A DNA stretch of 64,000 nt from Arthrobacter_B sp038069765 (GCF_038069765.1 NZ_JBBPFS010000004.1:186001-250000), one strand, 5' to 3'; positions 50,738 through 62,665 are shown, numbered from the stretch's first letter. Notes: a model not told the origin generated them from the sequence alone. Made by a program: numbers and translations.

Positions 50738-52587
50738 ACTGATGCTGCCCTCGACGCTGCACCGATCATCTGCCGCCGCGGTAGTGGGTCCCCAGCGTCG
50801 GATGTCGGGAGAGCCGCCCTCAACAAGGACTTCGTGAATTCCTTTTGCGGGTTGTGATAAATATCTTCAGTTGTGGCCAGTTCCACAATCTGCCCCTGAT
50901 CCATGACAGCTATTCGGTCACACACATGGCGGACAACGGACAAATCATGGGAGATAAACAGGTAAGTCATGCCGAACTCCTTTTGGAGGTCGCTCATCAG
51001 GTTAATAATCTGGGCCTGGATGGACACGTCCAGTGCCGAAACCGGCTCGTCGTAGATGATGACGGACGGATTAAGCGCCATGGCACGGGCAATGCCAATA
51101 CGCTGGCGCTGCCCACCGGAGAAGTCAGCGGGAAAGCGATTGTAATGCTCGGGGTTAAGCCCAACTGTTTCCATCAGTTTCTGCACACGGCGTTTGTATT
51201 CAGGACCGGAGCACACCTGATGGATACGGAAGGGGTCACCAATGATGGACCCTACGCGCCTGCGTGGGTTGAGAGCTCCAAAAGGATCCTGAAAGACGAG
51301 TTGCACTTCCTTGCGCAGCTCGCGCCATTCCCGGTGGCTGATCTGTGAGAGATCGCGGCCGGCCAGTGTGACCGAGCCACCCGTGATGGGCGCAAGTCCG
51401 GCGAGGACGCGTGCCAGAGTAGATTTTCCACAACCGCTTTCGCCGACGAGCCCCAGTGTTTCGCCGCGCTCGATCACCAGGTCAACCCCTTTGAGCACCT
51501 CTTTGCGGCGCTTTTTCCTCCACCCGCCGGAACCATATTCAAGGGTTACACCCCTGGCTTCGATGACCGGCGATACCCCGGCTCCAACGGACCGCGGCGC
51601 CGTTGCGGTGGAGAATGCCTCCGGCACGGACGGCGGTACCGTCAGCCAGCAGTCAGCTTGCCCGCCGTCCGCAAACTGGATGGTGGGCGGCTGCAGTTCG
51701 CGGCAGTGCTGCATTACGTCCGGGCATCTGTCCGCAAACACGCAACCTTTTGTTCGTTCAAGCAGGCTCGGGGGCCTGCCCGCGATGGGAATCAGTTTCG
51801 AGCCCGGCTTATAGTTGCCCGGTGTCGACCGAAGCAGGCCAGCGGTATAGGGGTGCGCAGGTTGCTCAAAGACCGCTTGCGTACTCCCGTATTCCATGCG
51901 GTTTCCTGCATACATCACCATGCTGCGTTCTGCTACGCGTGCGAGTACGGCAAGATCATGGCTGATCATGAGGACGGTGGTATTGAACTCTTTGCGCATA
52001 TCGTTCATGAGGGTAAGGATCTGGGCCTGAACGGTTGAATCAAGCGCTGTTGTCGGTTCGTCAGCAATGATGAGTTTCGGGTTGAGCGCCAACGCCATCG
52101 CAATCATCACCCGCTGACGCATGCCCCCGGAAAATTGATGGGGGTAGCTGTCAAAATGGGCGGCGGCATCGGGGATACCCACCTTTTCCAGCATCTCGGT
52201 GGCACGCTGCCTGACGTCCTGCCTTGAGGCCTTTTCATGGACGAGAATCTGCTCGCATACCTGCTGACCGACGGTGTACTGCGGATGAAGGCTGCTCAGG
52301 GGATCCTGAAAGATCATGCTGATGTCGCTGCCCCGGAGCCTTCGGACGGCCTCGGGCGAGAGGGCTAGCAGATCTCGTCCCTCGAAGAGCACCCGGCCGG
52401 TTATCTCAGCCCCTGGCAGCAGCCCCAGTATGGCTTGGGCCATAACGCTTTTCCCAGATCCCGACTCGCCCACGATTCCAAAGAACTCGCCGTGCTCGAC
52501 TGTGAACGAAACATCCTGCACTGCATTCACCGTCCCGTCTTCAGTGGGAATCCGAACGTTGAGGTTACACACTTCTAATAGGCTCAT
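50734..52587 (-). CDS. dppD: Fused peptide ABC transporter ATPase (DppD-DppF)
   Basis: A 617-aa protein with two complete ABC domains. The first (about 1-320) has GESGSGKSV, SGGMRQRVMIA, ADEPTTALD and an oligopeptide-transporter C-terminal zinc/iron-cluster-like Cys pattern (CVFADRCPDVMQHC). The second (about 340-600) has GESGCGKSTL, SGGQRQRIGIA and YDEPVSALD. DppD and DppF are separate proteins in many bacteria; fusion is common in actinobacteria. It powers the DppBC permease. Confidence 0.92.
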   Translation of the reverse strand: MSLLEVCNLNVRIPTEDGTVNAVQDVSFTVEHGEFFGIVGESGSGKSVMAQAILGLLPGAEITGRVLFEGRDLLALSPEAVRRLRGSDISMIFQDPLSSLHPQYTVGQQVCEQILVHEKASRQDVRQRATEMLEKVGIPDAAAHFDSYPHQFSGGMRQRVMIAMALALNPKLIIADEPTTALDSTVQAQILTLMNDMRKEFNTTVLMISHDLAVLARVAERSMVMYAGNRMEYGSTQAVFEQPAHPYTAGLLRSTPGNYKPGSKLIPIAGRPPSLLERTKGCVFADRCPDVMQHCRELQPPTIQFADGGQADCWLTVPPSVPEAFSTATAPRSVGAGVSPVIEARGVTLEYGSGGWRKKRRKEVLKGVDLVIERGETLGLVGESGCGKSTLARVLAGLAPITGGSVTLAGRDLSQISHREWRELRKEVQLVFQDPFGALNPRRRVGSIIGDPFRIHQVCSGPEYKRRVQKLMETVGLNPEHYNRFPADFSGGQRQRIGIARAMALNPSVIIYDEPVSALDVSIQAQIINLMSDLQKEFGMTYLFISHDLSVVRHVCDRIAVMDQGQIVELATTEDIYHNPQKEFTKSLLRAALPTSDAGDPLPRRQMIGAASRAASV

Positions 52588-52675
52588 AGGGACCTGTCCG
52601 GCTTGGGGAGGGAGTCATTGCAGTCGCGAGGGAGCCGGCATCCGTGGATGCTTGATACCGGGTGGAGCATCGGAC

Positions 52676-54454
52676 TCAGTGTTCGAGCCAGACGTTGGTC
52701 CAGTCGCCCTGGACGCTGAGCGCGTAGGGTACAAAGTTATTGACCCGCTTGCCGTGGTACAGGACCGCCTTCGGTGCGGCCACAGGAATGACAACGGCGT
52801 CCGCCATCACCTTCTCGTCGACCTGCCCCCACAACTTTGCGGCTTCTTCCGGATCGTCAGCGGAAATGGCCCGGGAGGCCAGCTCGGTCGCTTCGGCATT
52901 GTTGTAGTCCATGTAGTTGTACGTCTGGGTTGTCTTCTCGAAAGTGAACTGCGGCTGGAAAACCGAACGCGCCGCACCGCCCTGCCAGTCCGGCGTCCAG
53001 CCGACCGGTGCTATATCCCAGGACCCCTCCTCCGTGGACGATCGGTTGGTGAGGAATTTGGAGTAATAGTCTGTTGGGTTCACGGGGATCAGCTCCACCT
53101 CGATGCCGGCGTCCGCAAGGCTGGCCTGGATTGTCTGGGCAATCTGCGGCTCCAGATCCTTGGTCCGGTACGGCATCTTGAGGCGCAGCCCCTCAGGGTA
53201 CCCGGCCTCAGCCAGCATGTCCCTGGCCTTCGCCGGATCGCCTTTGTCGCCGGGCGTCGGGTAGAGGTTGAACTCGTGGAACCCCAGGATGCCGGGACCA
53301 AAAATGCCGTGCTGAACTTTGGTGTTATCCGTTCCGCCCAGTGTCTGGACCACCGCGGCCTTGTCCACCGCGTATTGCAGGGCCTGCCGCACCTTGAGCT
53401 CCTTCAGTGCTCCGCCGTTGTTCCCGGTTTTAGTGTTTATCCAGATAAACGGGTTCACTTGGCCTGAGGCGACAGTAGAAAGCTTCGGGTCGGAGGAGGC
53501 CTTTAGCTGCTGGGCAACCGACGTGGAAATCGACGTGTCAAAGGCCATGTCCAGGGAACCGGCCTGCAACTGTTGGGTGACCGCATCGGTGGACAGCCCC
53601 ATGGTCATCTCAATGCCGTCAACATGCGCCGCACGAAGCGGGTCGGAGTCAGCTACCCATGCGGGGTTACGCTCGAGCTTCAGCGATTTGTCGGGTGTGT
53701 AGGCAGCTATTCGGTAGGGGCCGCTGGCAATGAAGTTGTCCCGGTATTCGGGTGAGTCCGGAAGGTAGCTGAGGACCTCAACAGGCGCCGGTGACGCGGC
53801 GCTCAGCGACAGCATGTAGACAAAGTCGCCGGCTTGTTCTTTAAGATTGAACTGCACAGTTGTGGAATCAGTGAAAGCGATGCCCTCAACATCATTATTC
53901 TCGACGTACTGCTTCATGGCGTTGACTTCCGGCGGCACCTCAGCAAAACCGTCACAGAAAGCGTCCATGCCCTTAATGAGACTGGTGAAGTAGGTAACGT
54001 GGGGGCTGGCCTGATAAGGATTGCACAGCCGCTTGATCCCGCGTTCGACGTCCGCGGCCTCAATGGCTCTGGGTGCGCCGGGAGTGTCCCACCGGACGTC
54101 GTCGCGCAGTCTGAACGTGTAGGTTAGTCCGTCGTTGGTGGCAGATGGAACGTCCACCGCCAGATCACCCCGCGGAGCTATGCGACCGGCTTCATCCTCG
54201 ACGGTCTCGTAACTGACGAGTTGCCTGGTTATCGACCTCATAAGGGCGCTTGCAGGCACATATGCAGTAAGTGCCGGATCAAGGTGGTCAATGTCTCCGT
54301 TGGAACCCACCATCAGCGTCCCGCCCGCAGTGGCCTCACCGGCAGGAGCTCCGTCATTTTCTGCGCTCTCCAAACTGCATCCCGCGACAGCTGCCACGAG
54401 AGCGGCCGCACCAAGGATGGATAGTGCGGTCTTGACGCAACCATAGCCTGGCAT
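52676..54454 (-). CDS. dppA: Peptide-binding lipoprotein (SBP family 5)
   Basis: A 592-aa lipoprotein with signal peptide and lipobox (VAGC, Cys26). The family 5 substrate-binding fold shows GGTLMVGSNGDIDHLDPAL near the N terminus, TYTFRLRDDVRWDTPGAPRAIEAADV and ALQYAVDKAAVVQ. It delivers peptides to the importer. AAAGGGG lies 7 bases before the ATG at 54454. First gene of the operon, under the promoter and CRP-like site at 54470-54533. Confidence 0.92.
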   Translation of the reverse strand: MPGYGCVKTALSILGAAALVAAVAGCSLESAENDGAPAGEATAGGTLMVGSNGDIDHLDPALTAYVPASALMRSITRQLVSYETVEDEAGRIAPRGDLAVDVPSATNDGLTYTFRLRDDVRWDTPGAPRAIEAADVERGIKRLCNPYQASPHVTYFTSLIKGMDAFCDGFAEVPPEVNAMKQYVENNDVEGIAFTDSTTVQFNLKEQAGDFVYMLSLSAASPAPVEVLSYLPDSPEYRDNFIASGPYRIAAYTPDKSLKLERNPAWVADSDPLRAAHVDGIEMTMGLSTDAVTQQLQAGSLDMAFDTSISTSVAQQLKASSDPKLSTVASGQVNPFIWINTKTGNNGGALKELKVRQALQYAVDKAAVVQTLGGTDNTKVQHGIFGPGILGFHEFNLYPTPGDKGDPAKARDMLAEAGYPEGLRLKMPYRTKDLEPQIAQTIQASLADAGIEVELIPVNPTDYYSKFLTNRSSTEEGSWDIAPVGWTPDWQGGAARSVFQPQFTFEKTTQTYNYMDYNNAEATELASRAISADDPEEAAKLWGQVDEKVMADAVVIPVAAPKAVLYHGKRVNNFVPYALSVQGDWTNVWLEH

Positions 54455-54469
54455 CAGATCCCCTTTAAT

Positions 54470-54485
54470 TGTGATTCGGCTCACA
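54470..54485. promoter_or_regulatory. Perfect CRP/GlxR-type site (TGTGA-N6-TCACA)
   Basis: A palindromic TGTGA-TTCGGC-TCACA lies downstream of the -10 element of the dppA promoter and upstream of its start codon. The sequence equals the consensus for cAMP-receptor-type regulators such as CRP and GlxR; a site at this position would normally repress. Confidence 0.6.
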
Positions 54486-54504
54486 CGCTGAGTACGAGTG
54501 AAAT

Positions 54505-54533
54505 GTTATACGTCACATGGGAAGCACGGTCAG
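54505..54533 (-). promoter_or_regulatory. Promoter of the dppA operon
   Basis: On the minus strand CTGACC (54533-54528), a 17-base spacer and TATAAC (54510-54505) form a good sigma-70-type promoter about 50 bases before the dppA ATG. Confidence 0.6.
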
Positions 54534-54629
54534 GAATGACGGGATGATGCCAAACGGCTCCGAGGGGACTTGTTCCAATGTCGTGTTTACGTCGTCTGCG
54601 GCCGGGCAGCGCCACCCGCCGGAAAACCC

Positions 54630-56381
<1,752 letters not shown>

Positions 56382-56586
56382 GGGAATCCTACTGTCCTGG
56401 AAGCTGCCGCCCGCCGGGCACATCGGGCACCGCCGCCCCGCACGTACAGGGGGGGGGCGGTGCCAGCCTCTGGCGGGCGCGGAACAATCAGGAAATCAGC
56501 ATGGGTCCGATGCTAGTTTTTCCGGTCCGCAACGGCAACCCGGGTCGGCCGCAGCCGACCGCAGCCGGACCGCACGCCGGCCCGGC

Positions 56587-57225
56587 TCAGGCCCCGGGCT
56601 GATCCGGAACGGGCAGTCCCCGCCCGGCGAGGACGGACCGGTAGGCATACTCGGTCAGGCGGCCTTCACTGCGGGCCTGTTCCACGGCGTCGAAGGACCG
56701 CGGCCCGGGGCCGTCGCTGTAGGGGAAGTGGATCAGCTCGGCAACGAGTTCCCATTCTTCGGCAATGCTGTCGATCAGTTCGCCGGGTGTTTCATCCTGG
56801 CCAGGGCCTCCGCCCAGCACGGTCCATGAGTCTTGGGGAACGCGGTAGGCCTCCAGCCGGTCCAGATCCGCTTCGAGTTCTTCAAGGGTGTTGTATTCCG
56901 TTTGCGCCTCGGGCGGAACTGACCCGTCCGCCGTCGCGAGCTGGCTGACGAATCCGGTTTCCAGGGGGTAGACGGAGGTTGGCACCGGTTCGCCTTCCTC
57001 CAAGTAGGCGGGGAGCTGCGAGGGCATCCAGTACCAGGCATCGCCCTGGTCTGCGCCGCCGGGCTGGCTCCGCTCGCTGATCCAGCCGCGGGCCGTGAGC
57101 AGTGCTTCCCCCTCGTCGCTGACAAACACGGGGGTGTTGCCGAAGAGCAGATTTGTTTCGTGCTCCGTGCGGCGGGCCTGCTTCTTTTTGGCTGCCGCCT
57201 TCTTGCGGGGTTTGGACTTGGGCAC
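56587..57225 (-). CDS. Hypothetical acidic protein with Lys-rich N terminus
   Basis: A 212-aa soluble protein. The first 20 residues are strongly basic (KPRKKAAAKKKQARR); the rest is acidic and Trp-containing, with FVSDEGEALLTARGW and YNTLEELEADLDRLEAYRVP. No domain family recognised. It stands alone between dnaB and the ABC-F gene. Confidence 0.7.
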   Translation of the reverse strand: MPKSKPRKKAAAKKKQARRTEHETNLLFGNTPVFVSDEGEALLTARGWISERSQPGGADQGDAWYWMPSQLPAYLEEGEPVPTSVYPLETGFVSQLATADGSVPPEAQTEYNTLEELEADLDRLEAYRVPQDSWTVLGGGPGQDETPGELIDSIAEEWELVAELIHFPYSDGPGPRSFDAVEQARSEGRLTEYAYRSVLAGRGLPVPDQPGA

Positions 57226-57347
57226 GGAATACTCCTCGGGACGAGCTGGTCAGGGGGCGGCTGGCGAAGAACCCTGGGGTGCAGACCGGCACTGACAATT
57301 CTAGTCGCCAGGCCCGGGGCGTCCCGCAGCCTCCCCCGGCAGCGGGA

Positions 57348-58730
<1,383 letters not shown>

Positions 58731-58928
58731 TGTGTAACCCTTTCCCAAGGTACTGCTGTGGTGCGATCCCTGCCCGGTGGCAGCTGATTCAGGTCTATCC
58801 CGCCGCGGTGACACTTTGGGTGCGGCGGCTGCCGTTGAAGTGCGGCACCGTCCCAGTGACGGGCATGGAGTCGATTAGAAGGGATTCACCCGCAACCGTA
58901 GCCCTCAAACTCCCTGCCCCCAAACGAG
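58731..58928. other. dnaB upstream region
   Basis: No supported gene. It should contain the dnaB promoter on the minus strand and leads into the DnaA-box cluster. Confidence 0.4.
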
Positions 58929-59199
58929 TTATCCACAGGCCTTGTGGACAAGGTGTTCATAACTGGGCGTGTCTTGTGCACAGGTTGGGCATAAGGGTGT
59001 GGATAAACTATTATTTTCTAGGCAAATAACGCTCTGACTAGGGGAAACATTTTTCCACACCTGTGTATAGAGACTATTTTTTCCCAACATTCACCCCCTG
59101 CTTGCAGGTTGACAGATGGCTGCAGGGCGCCTATGGGCGCTAGTTATCCCCGATTTCCACAGCTGATATCCACAGCGGCCCGGAGAGGGGTGTGGATAA
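58929..59199. other. DnaA-box cluster with A+T-rich core (origin-like)
   Basis: Exact TTATCCACA boxes occur at 58929-58937 (+), 58998-59006 (-) and 59191-59199 (-). The actinobacterial variant TTGTCCACA is at 58943-58951 (-). One-mismatch boxes are at 58974-58982, 59051-59059 and 59166-59174 (+). Between them, 59002-59092 is strikingly A+T-rich for this genome. The layout resembles oriC or a DnaA-binding control locus. It is not beside dnaA or dnaN, where actinobacterial oriC normally lies. Confidence 0.8.
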
Positions 59200-59276
59200 T
59201 GCGGATCGGGCCTGCCCCGGGTCCGCCGGACCCGGGAATCCTGCTCATACACCCCTGTGCGGGACGTGGAGCACGC

Positions 59277-59312
59277 AAAAGCGCCCTCCGCCTATAACGG
59301 CGAAGGGCGCTT
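59277..59312 (-). terminator. Terminator of the rpsF-ssb-rpsR-rplI operon
   Basis: On the minus strand AAGCGCCCTTCGCC pairs with GGCGGAGGGCGCTT (one mismatch), followed by TTTGCG, about 32 bases after the rplI stop. Confidence 0.75.
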
Positions 59313-59344
59313 CTTACACGCCGGGAGGCGTGCAGGTGTCCGTA

Positions 59345-59794
59345 CTAGCTGGCTACGACGTTGAGGTCGATGACAGCAGCTACGTCGTCGTGCAGACGAA
59401 CGTTGGCCTGGAAGGAACCAACCGACTTGATGTGCGTCGGCAGTTCAACCTTGCGCTTGTCGATGGTGCCGAGACCGGCAGCTTCGACGGCAGCAGCAAC
59501 ATCGGCGGCCTTGACGGTTCCGAAGAGGCGTCCGGACTCGCCGGCCTTGACGGTCAGCGTGACCGGCTTGGCGGAGAGTGCAGCTGCCTGCTTCTGAGCA
59601 TCTTCCAGGGAAGCGTGCTCGCGGGCGGCGCGGGCAGCCTTGATGGACTCAACCTGCTTCTCGCCACCCTTGGTCCAGGTCAGTGCGAAGCCGCGGGGCA
59701 GAAGGAAGTTACGTGCGTAACCGTCCTTTACCTCGATGACGTCGCCGGCAGCGCCGAGACCGGTTACTTCGTGGGTCAGAATGAGCTTTGCCAT
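59345..59794 (-). CDS. rplI: 50S ribosomal protein L9
   Basis: A 149-aa protein of standard length. MAKLILTHEVTGLGAAGDVIEVKDGYARNFLLPRGFAL is the L9 signature, followed by the long helix (KAARAAREHASLEDAQKQAA) and the C-terminal RNA-binding domain. Last gene of the ribosomal operon, 18 bases after rpsR. Confidence 0.97.
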   Translation of the reverse strand: MAKLILTHEVTGLGAAGDVIEVKDGYARNFLLPRGFALTWTKGGEKQVESIKAARAAREHASLEDAQKQAAALSAKPVTLTVKAGESGRLFGTVKAADVAAAVEAAGLGTIDKRKVELPTHIKSVGSFQANVRLHDDVAAVIDLNVVAS

Positions 59795-59812
59795 GAGTTA
59801 GGGTTCCTTTCC

Positions 59813-60052
59813 TTAGCCGCGGCCAGCGCCGGAGTACGGCAGGAGAGCAACTTCACGGGCATTCTTGATTGCCTGTGCAATTTTGCGCTGTTCCTGCACG
59901 GTTACGCCAGTTACGCGACGGGCGCGGATCTTTCCGCGGTCGGAAATGAACTTGCGCAGCAATGCTACGTCCTTGTAGTCGATGACAGTGATGTCAGCGG
60001 CCTTCAAGGGATTGGACTTTGGTTTGGGCTTGCGAAGTTCAGCCTTAGCCAT
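59813..60052 (-). CDS. rpsR: 30S ribosomal protein S18
   Basis: A 79-aa S18 protein with KAADITVIDYKDVALLRKFISDRGKIRARRVTGVTVQEQRKIAQAIKNAREVALLPY, covering the whole family. It partners S6 (rpsF) on the 30S platform. Confidence 0.97.
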   Translation of the reverse strand: MAKAELRKPKPKSNPLKAADITVIDYKDVALLRKFISDRGKIRARRVTGVTVQEQRKIAQAIKNAREVALLPYSGAGRG

Positions 60053-60199
60053 CGTGGAGCTCCTTATGTCTAGTGGAGCCCGTGGATCATTCCACGGGAT
60101 GGGCTCGACGGCGAATGCCGTCTGAGGTTGCGCCCGAAGGCGCAGGGGTGGAGAGAAGCACGTTCCCCGCAGGGGGAGGCGCCGCTCTCCGGTCGAGAT
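60053..60199 (-). other. ssb-rpsR spacer
   Basis: A 147-base gap within the operon. It holds a short hairpin (CCCGTGG/CCACGGG, near 60078-60099) that may tune rpsR expression; no gene seen. Confidence 0.4.
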
Positions 60200-60757
60200 T
60201 TAGAAGGGCGGATCGTTGGAATCCGGTCCGTTGCCCCAGCCGCCGGCGTTTCCGCCGCCTGCGGGAGCACCCCAGGGGTCATTGGCCGGTGCAGCCTGAG
60301 GCTGCTGCTGGCCTCCGCCCCATGCAGGGTTGGAATTGCCGCCGAAGCCGCTGTTTCCGGAGTTTCCGCCAAAGCCGCCGCCACCGCCGGAGCGCTGGGT
60401 GCGGGTGACCTTCGCGGAAGCGTACCGAAGCGAGGGGCCGATCTCGTCGACCTCAAGCTCCATGACGGTGCGCTTTTCGCCCTCTTTGGTTTCATACGAA
60501 CGCGACTTCAGGCGGCCCTGGCAAACAACACGCGTCCCCTTGGTCAGGGATTCGGCCACGTTCTCAGCGGCTTCGCGCCAGACAGATGCTCGGAGGAACA
60601 GCGTTTCGCCGTCTTTCCAGTCATTTGACGTGCGGTCGAAGGTCCGCGGAGTCGAGGCAATGGTGAAGTTGGCCACTGCCGAACCTGACGGCGTGAACCG
60701 GAGTTCCGGATCATTCGTTAGGTTGCCGACGACGGTAATAGTTGTCTCGCCTGCCAT
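60200..60757 (-). CDS. ssb: Single-stranded DNA-binding protein
   Basis: A 185-aa SSB. The OB fold (about 1-115) has ITVVGNLTNDPELRFTPSGSAVANFTIAS and VVCQGRLKSRSYETKEGEKRTVMELEVDEIGPSLRYA. A Gly/Asn/Gln-rich tail ends in the acidic tip SNDPPF, which recruits other replication proteins. It sits between rpsF and rpsR as usual. Confidence 0.97.
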   Translation of the reverse strand: MAGETTITVVGNLTNDPELRFTPSGSAVANFTIASTPRTFDRTSNDWKDGETLFLRASVWREAAENVAESLTKGTRVVCQGRLKSRSYETKEGEKRTVMELEVDEIGPSLRYASAKVTRTQRSGGGGGFGGNSGNSGFGGNSNPAWGGGQQQPQAAPANDPWGAPAGGGNAGGWGNGPDSNDPPF

Positions 60758-60790
60758 GTTGCCTCCTGATATCGGTTTGGTTTGCAGAAA

Positions 60791-61144
60791 TTACTCTGCG
60801 GAAACCTTTGCAGCTTCAGCCTTAGCGGCCTTCTTGGCATCCTTCTTCGAGATCTTCTGCTCTTCCGGGCGGATGATCTTGGTGCGCATGATGGTCTCGT
60901 TCAGGCTCAGCTGGCGGTCAAGCTCAGCGGCAGCTGCAGGCGTCGCGGTGAAGTTAACCACTGCGTAGATGCCTTCAGCCTTCTTCTGGATTTCGTAGGC
61001 GAGGCGGCGACGGCCCCAGATGTCGACCTTGTCGATGGTTCCACCATCGTTGCGGACAACATTGAGGAACTTATCGAGCGAAGGCTCGACTGTACGCTCT
61101 TCTACCTCGGGGTCGATGATAACCATCAGTTCATAAGCACGCAT
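60791..61144 (-). CDS. rpsF: 30S ribosomal protein S6
   Basis: A 117-aa protein. MRAYELMVIIDPEVEERTVEPSL and WGRRRLAYEIQKKAEGIYAVVNF are S6 hallmarks; the tail is Lys/Ala-rich. The ATG at 61144 is chosen over an in-frame GTG at 61156 because AAAGGAGG lies at proper distance. First gene of the operon, with a structured leader at 61155-61201. Confidence 0.96.
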   Translation of the reverse strand: MRAYELMVIIDPEVEERTVEPSLDKFLNVVRNDGGTIDKVDIWGRRRLAYEIQKKAEGIYAVVNFTATPAAAAELDRQLSLNETIMRTKIIRPEEQKISKKDAKKAAKAEAAKVSAE

Positions 61145-61154
61145 TTGTGAACCC

Positions 61155-61201
61155 ACCTCCTTTGGGCTATACGGTCACGGCATTTCCGTAACAGGAGGTT
61201 C
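61155..61201 (-). promoter_or_regulatory. rpsF leader hairpin that can sequester the ribosome-binding site
   Basis: In the mRNA, ACCUCCU (61199-61193) is perfectly complementary to AGGAGGU (61161-61155), the rpsF Shine-Dalgarno. Between them lies an inner hairpin ACGG-AAAUG-CCGU. This fits autogenous control by S6:S18, whose leader motif has a CCG element in a stem; match to that motif was not tested. Confidence 0.55.
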
Positions 61202-61390
61202 TTTTGCGTTGTCGTCCCGCGGGATCTGGGTGACCAGGCAGCGGGAAAGCCGTCGACATTGCCGACAGCACAGACTTAGCTAGTCTACCGGACGCTGGAA
61301 GGTGCTCCGGACAGGGTGGAACCCGAAACCGGGACGCAGCCCGCAGTGGCCGGCCCGTCCCGGTCCTCTTCTCGTGCCCGCCCGCCCGGG
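61202..61390. other. rpsF upstream region / after M18 gene
   Basis: 189 bases without a supported gene. On the minus strand TAGACT near 61283-61278 is a candidate -10 for the rpsF operon. Confidence 0.35.
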
Positions 61391-62665
61391 TCACCCGGTG
61401 AAAAACACTTCGCTCACCTTCGCCAGATGGTAGGGATCCTGCACTCCGGCCATTTCGCGGGCTGAATGCATGGACAGCAGGGGAATGCCGACGTCGACGG
61501 TGCGGATGCCCAGCCGGGTGGCGGTCAGGGGTCCGATCGTAGACCCGCACGGCATCGAGTTGTGCGAGACAAACTCCTGGTACGGAATGTTGGCCTGCCG
61601 GCACAGCCCGGCCCAGCGTGCGGCACCGGGTGCGTCGGTGGTGTAGCGCTGATTGGCGTTGATCTTCAGCAGCGGTCCGCCGTTGAGGACGGGGTGGTTC
61701 GCCGGGTCGTGGCGCTCGGCGTAGTTCGGATGCACGGCATGGCCGGCGTCGGCGGAAATGCAGAACGAGCCTGCGAACGCCCGCTGCCGGTCCAGGGCGG
61801 ATCCGCCCAGGCCGCCGGAAATCCGGTTCAGTACATCCTCCAGGAACGGTCCGGCCGCTCCGGAGCGACTGCCGCTGCCAACCTCCTCATGGTCGAAGGC
61901 TGCCAGCACCGCGATGGAGCCGTCCGTCTTCGTTTCGGCCGCCGCAATCAATGCCGCCAGTCCGGCATGCACCGAGGAGAGGTTGTCGAGCCTGCCGGAG
62001 GCGAAGAATTCATTGTCGGCGCCGAAAGTCCGGGGTTCCTGCGTATCCGCCGCCACGATGTCATATCCGCCCACCTGGTCGGCCGACAGGCCGGCGCGTG
62101 CGGCCAGCAGCTCCAGCAGGTCAGCGGTGGAGGGGTCACCGAGCCCCCAGACCGGGTTCATGTGCTGCTGCTTGTCGAGTTTCAGGCCCTCGTTGACCGC
62201 CCGGTCCAGGTGGATGGCCAGCTGCGGAAAGCGCAGCAGCGGACCGGTTTCCACCAGGTGCTCCTCGCCGTCCATGGTGACCAGGCGTCCGGCGAGCTGC
62301 AGTTCACGGTCAAGCCAGGAGTTGAGCAGGGGTCCGCCGTAAACTTCGACGCCAGCCTGGAGCCATCCCAGCCGGCCGGTGGTGGGCCGCGGCTTGAGTT
62401 TGAAGGACGGCGAGTCGGTGTGCGTGCCCAGAATCGAGAACCCGGTTCCGGGGGCGGCCCCCTGCGGAACAATCCACGCGATCAGGGCGCCGTCCCGCAC
62501 CACCTGGTATTTTCCGGGCTCCGCCGGCCAGTCCAGGCTTTCGTCGAGTTCTGTGAACCCGGCGGCAGCGAGACGGCGCGCGCCCTCGCGGGCCGCGTGG
62601 AAGCTGGAGGGAGAGGCGCTGACGAAAGCACCGAGGTCGTGGATGTGATCCGTTGCATCAGACAT
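61391..62665 (-). CDS. apeB: M18 family aminopeptidase
   Basis: A 424-aa cytoplasmic zinc aminopeptidase. The metal ligands are in THTDSPSFKLKP (His, Asp), the FDHEEVGSGS segment (catalytic and metal-binding Glu pair), SADAGHAVHPNY (Asp) and the C-terminal SMHSAREMA (His). It is of usual M18 length. The ATG at 62665 begins MSDATDHIHDLG; GGAGT lies very close to it. Role: general peptide turnover. Confidence 0.92.
   Translation of the reverse strand: MSDATDHIHDLGAFVSASPSSFHAAREGARRLAAAGFTELDESLDWPAEPGKYQVVRDGALIAWIVPQGAAPGTGFSILGTHTDSPSFKLKPRPTTGRLGWLQAGVEVYGGPLLNSWLDRELQLAGRLVTMDGEEHLVETGPLLRFPQLAIHLDRAVNEGLKLDKQQHMNPVWGLGDPSTADLLELLAARAGLSADQVGGYDIVAADTQEPRTFGADNEFFASGRLDNLSSVHAGLAALIAAAETKTDGSIAVLAAFDHEEVGSGSRSGAAGPFLEDVLNRISGGLGGSALDRQRAFAGSFCISADAGHAVHPNYAERHDPANHPVLNGGPLLKINANQRYTTDAPGAARWAGLCRQANIPYQEFVSHNSMPCGSTIGPLTATRLGIRTVDVGIPLLSMHSAREMAGVQDPYHLAKVSEVFFTG

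Noticed and set aside
58808..59297. Short ORFs in the dnaB-rplI gap
   Set aside because: They lie in the DnaA-box/A+T-rich region, lack ribosome-binding sites and have no recognisable product.
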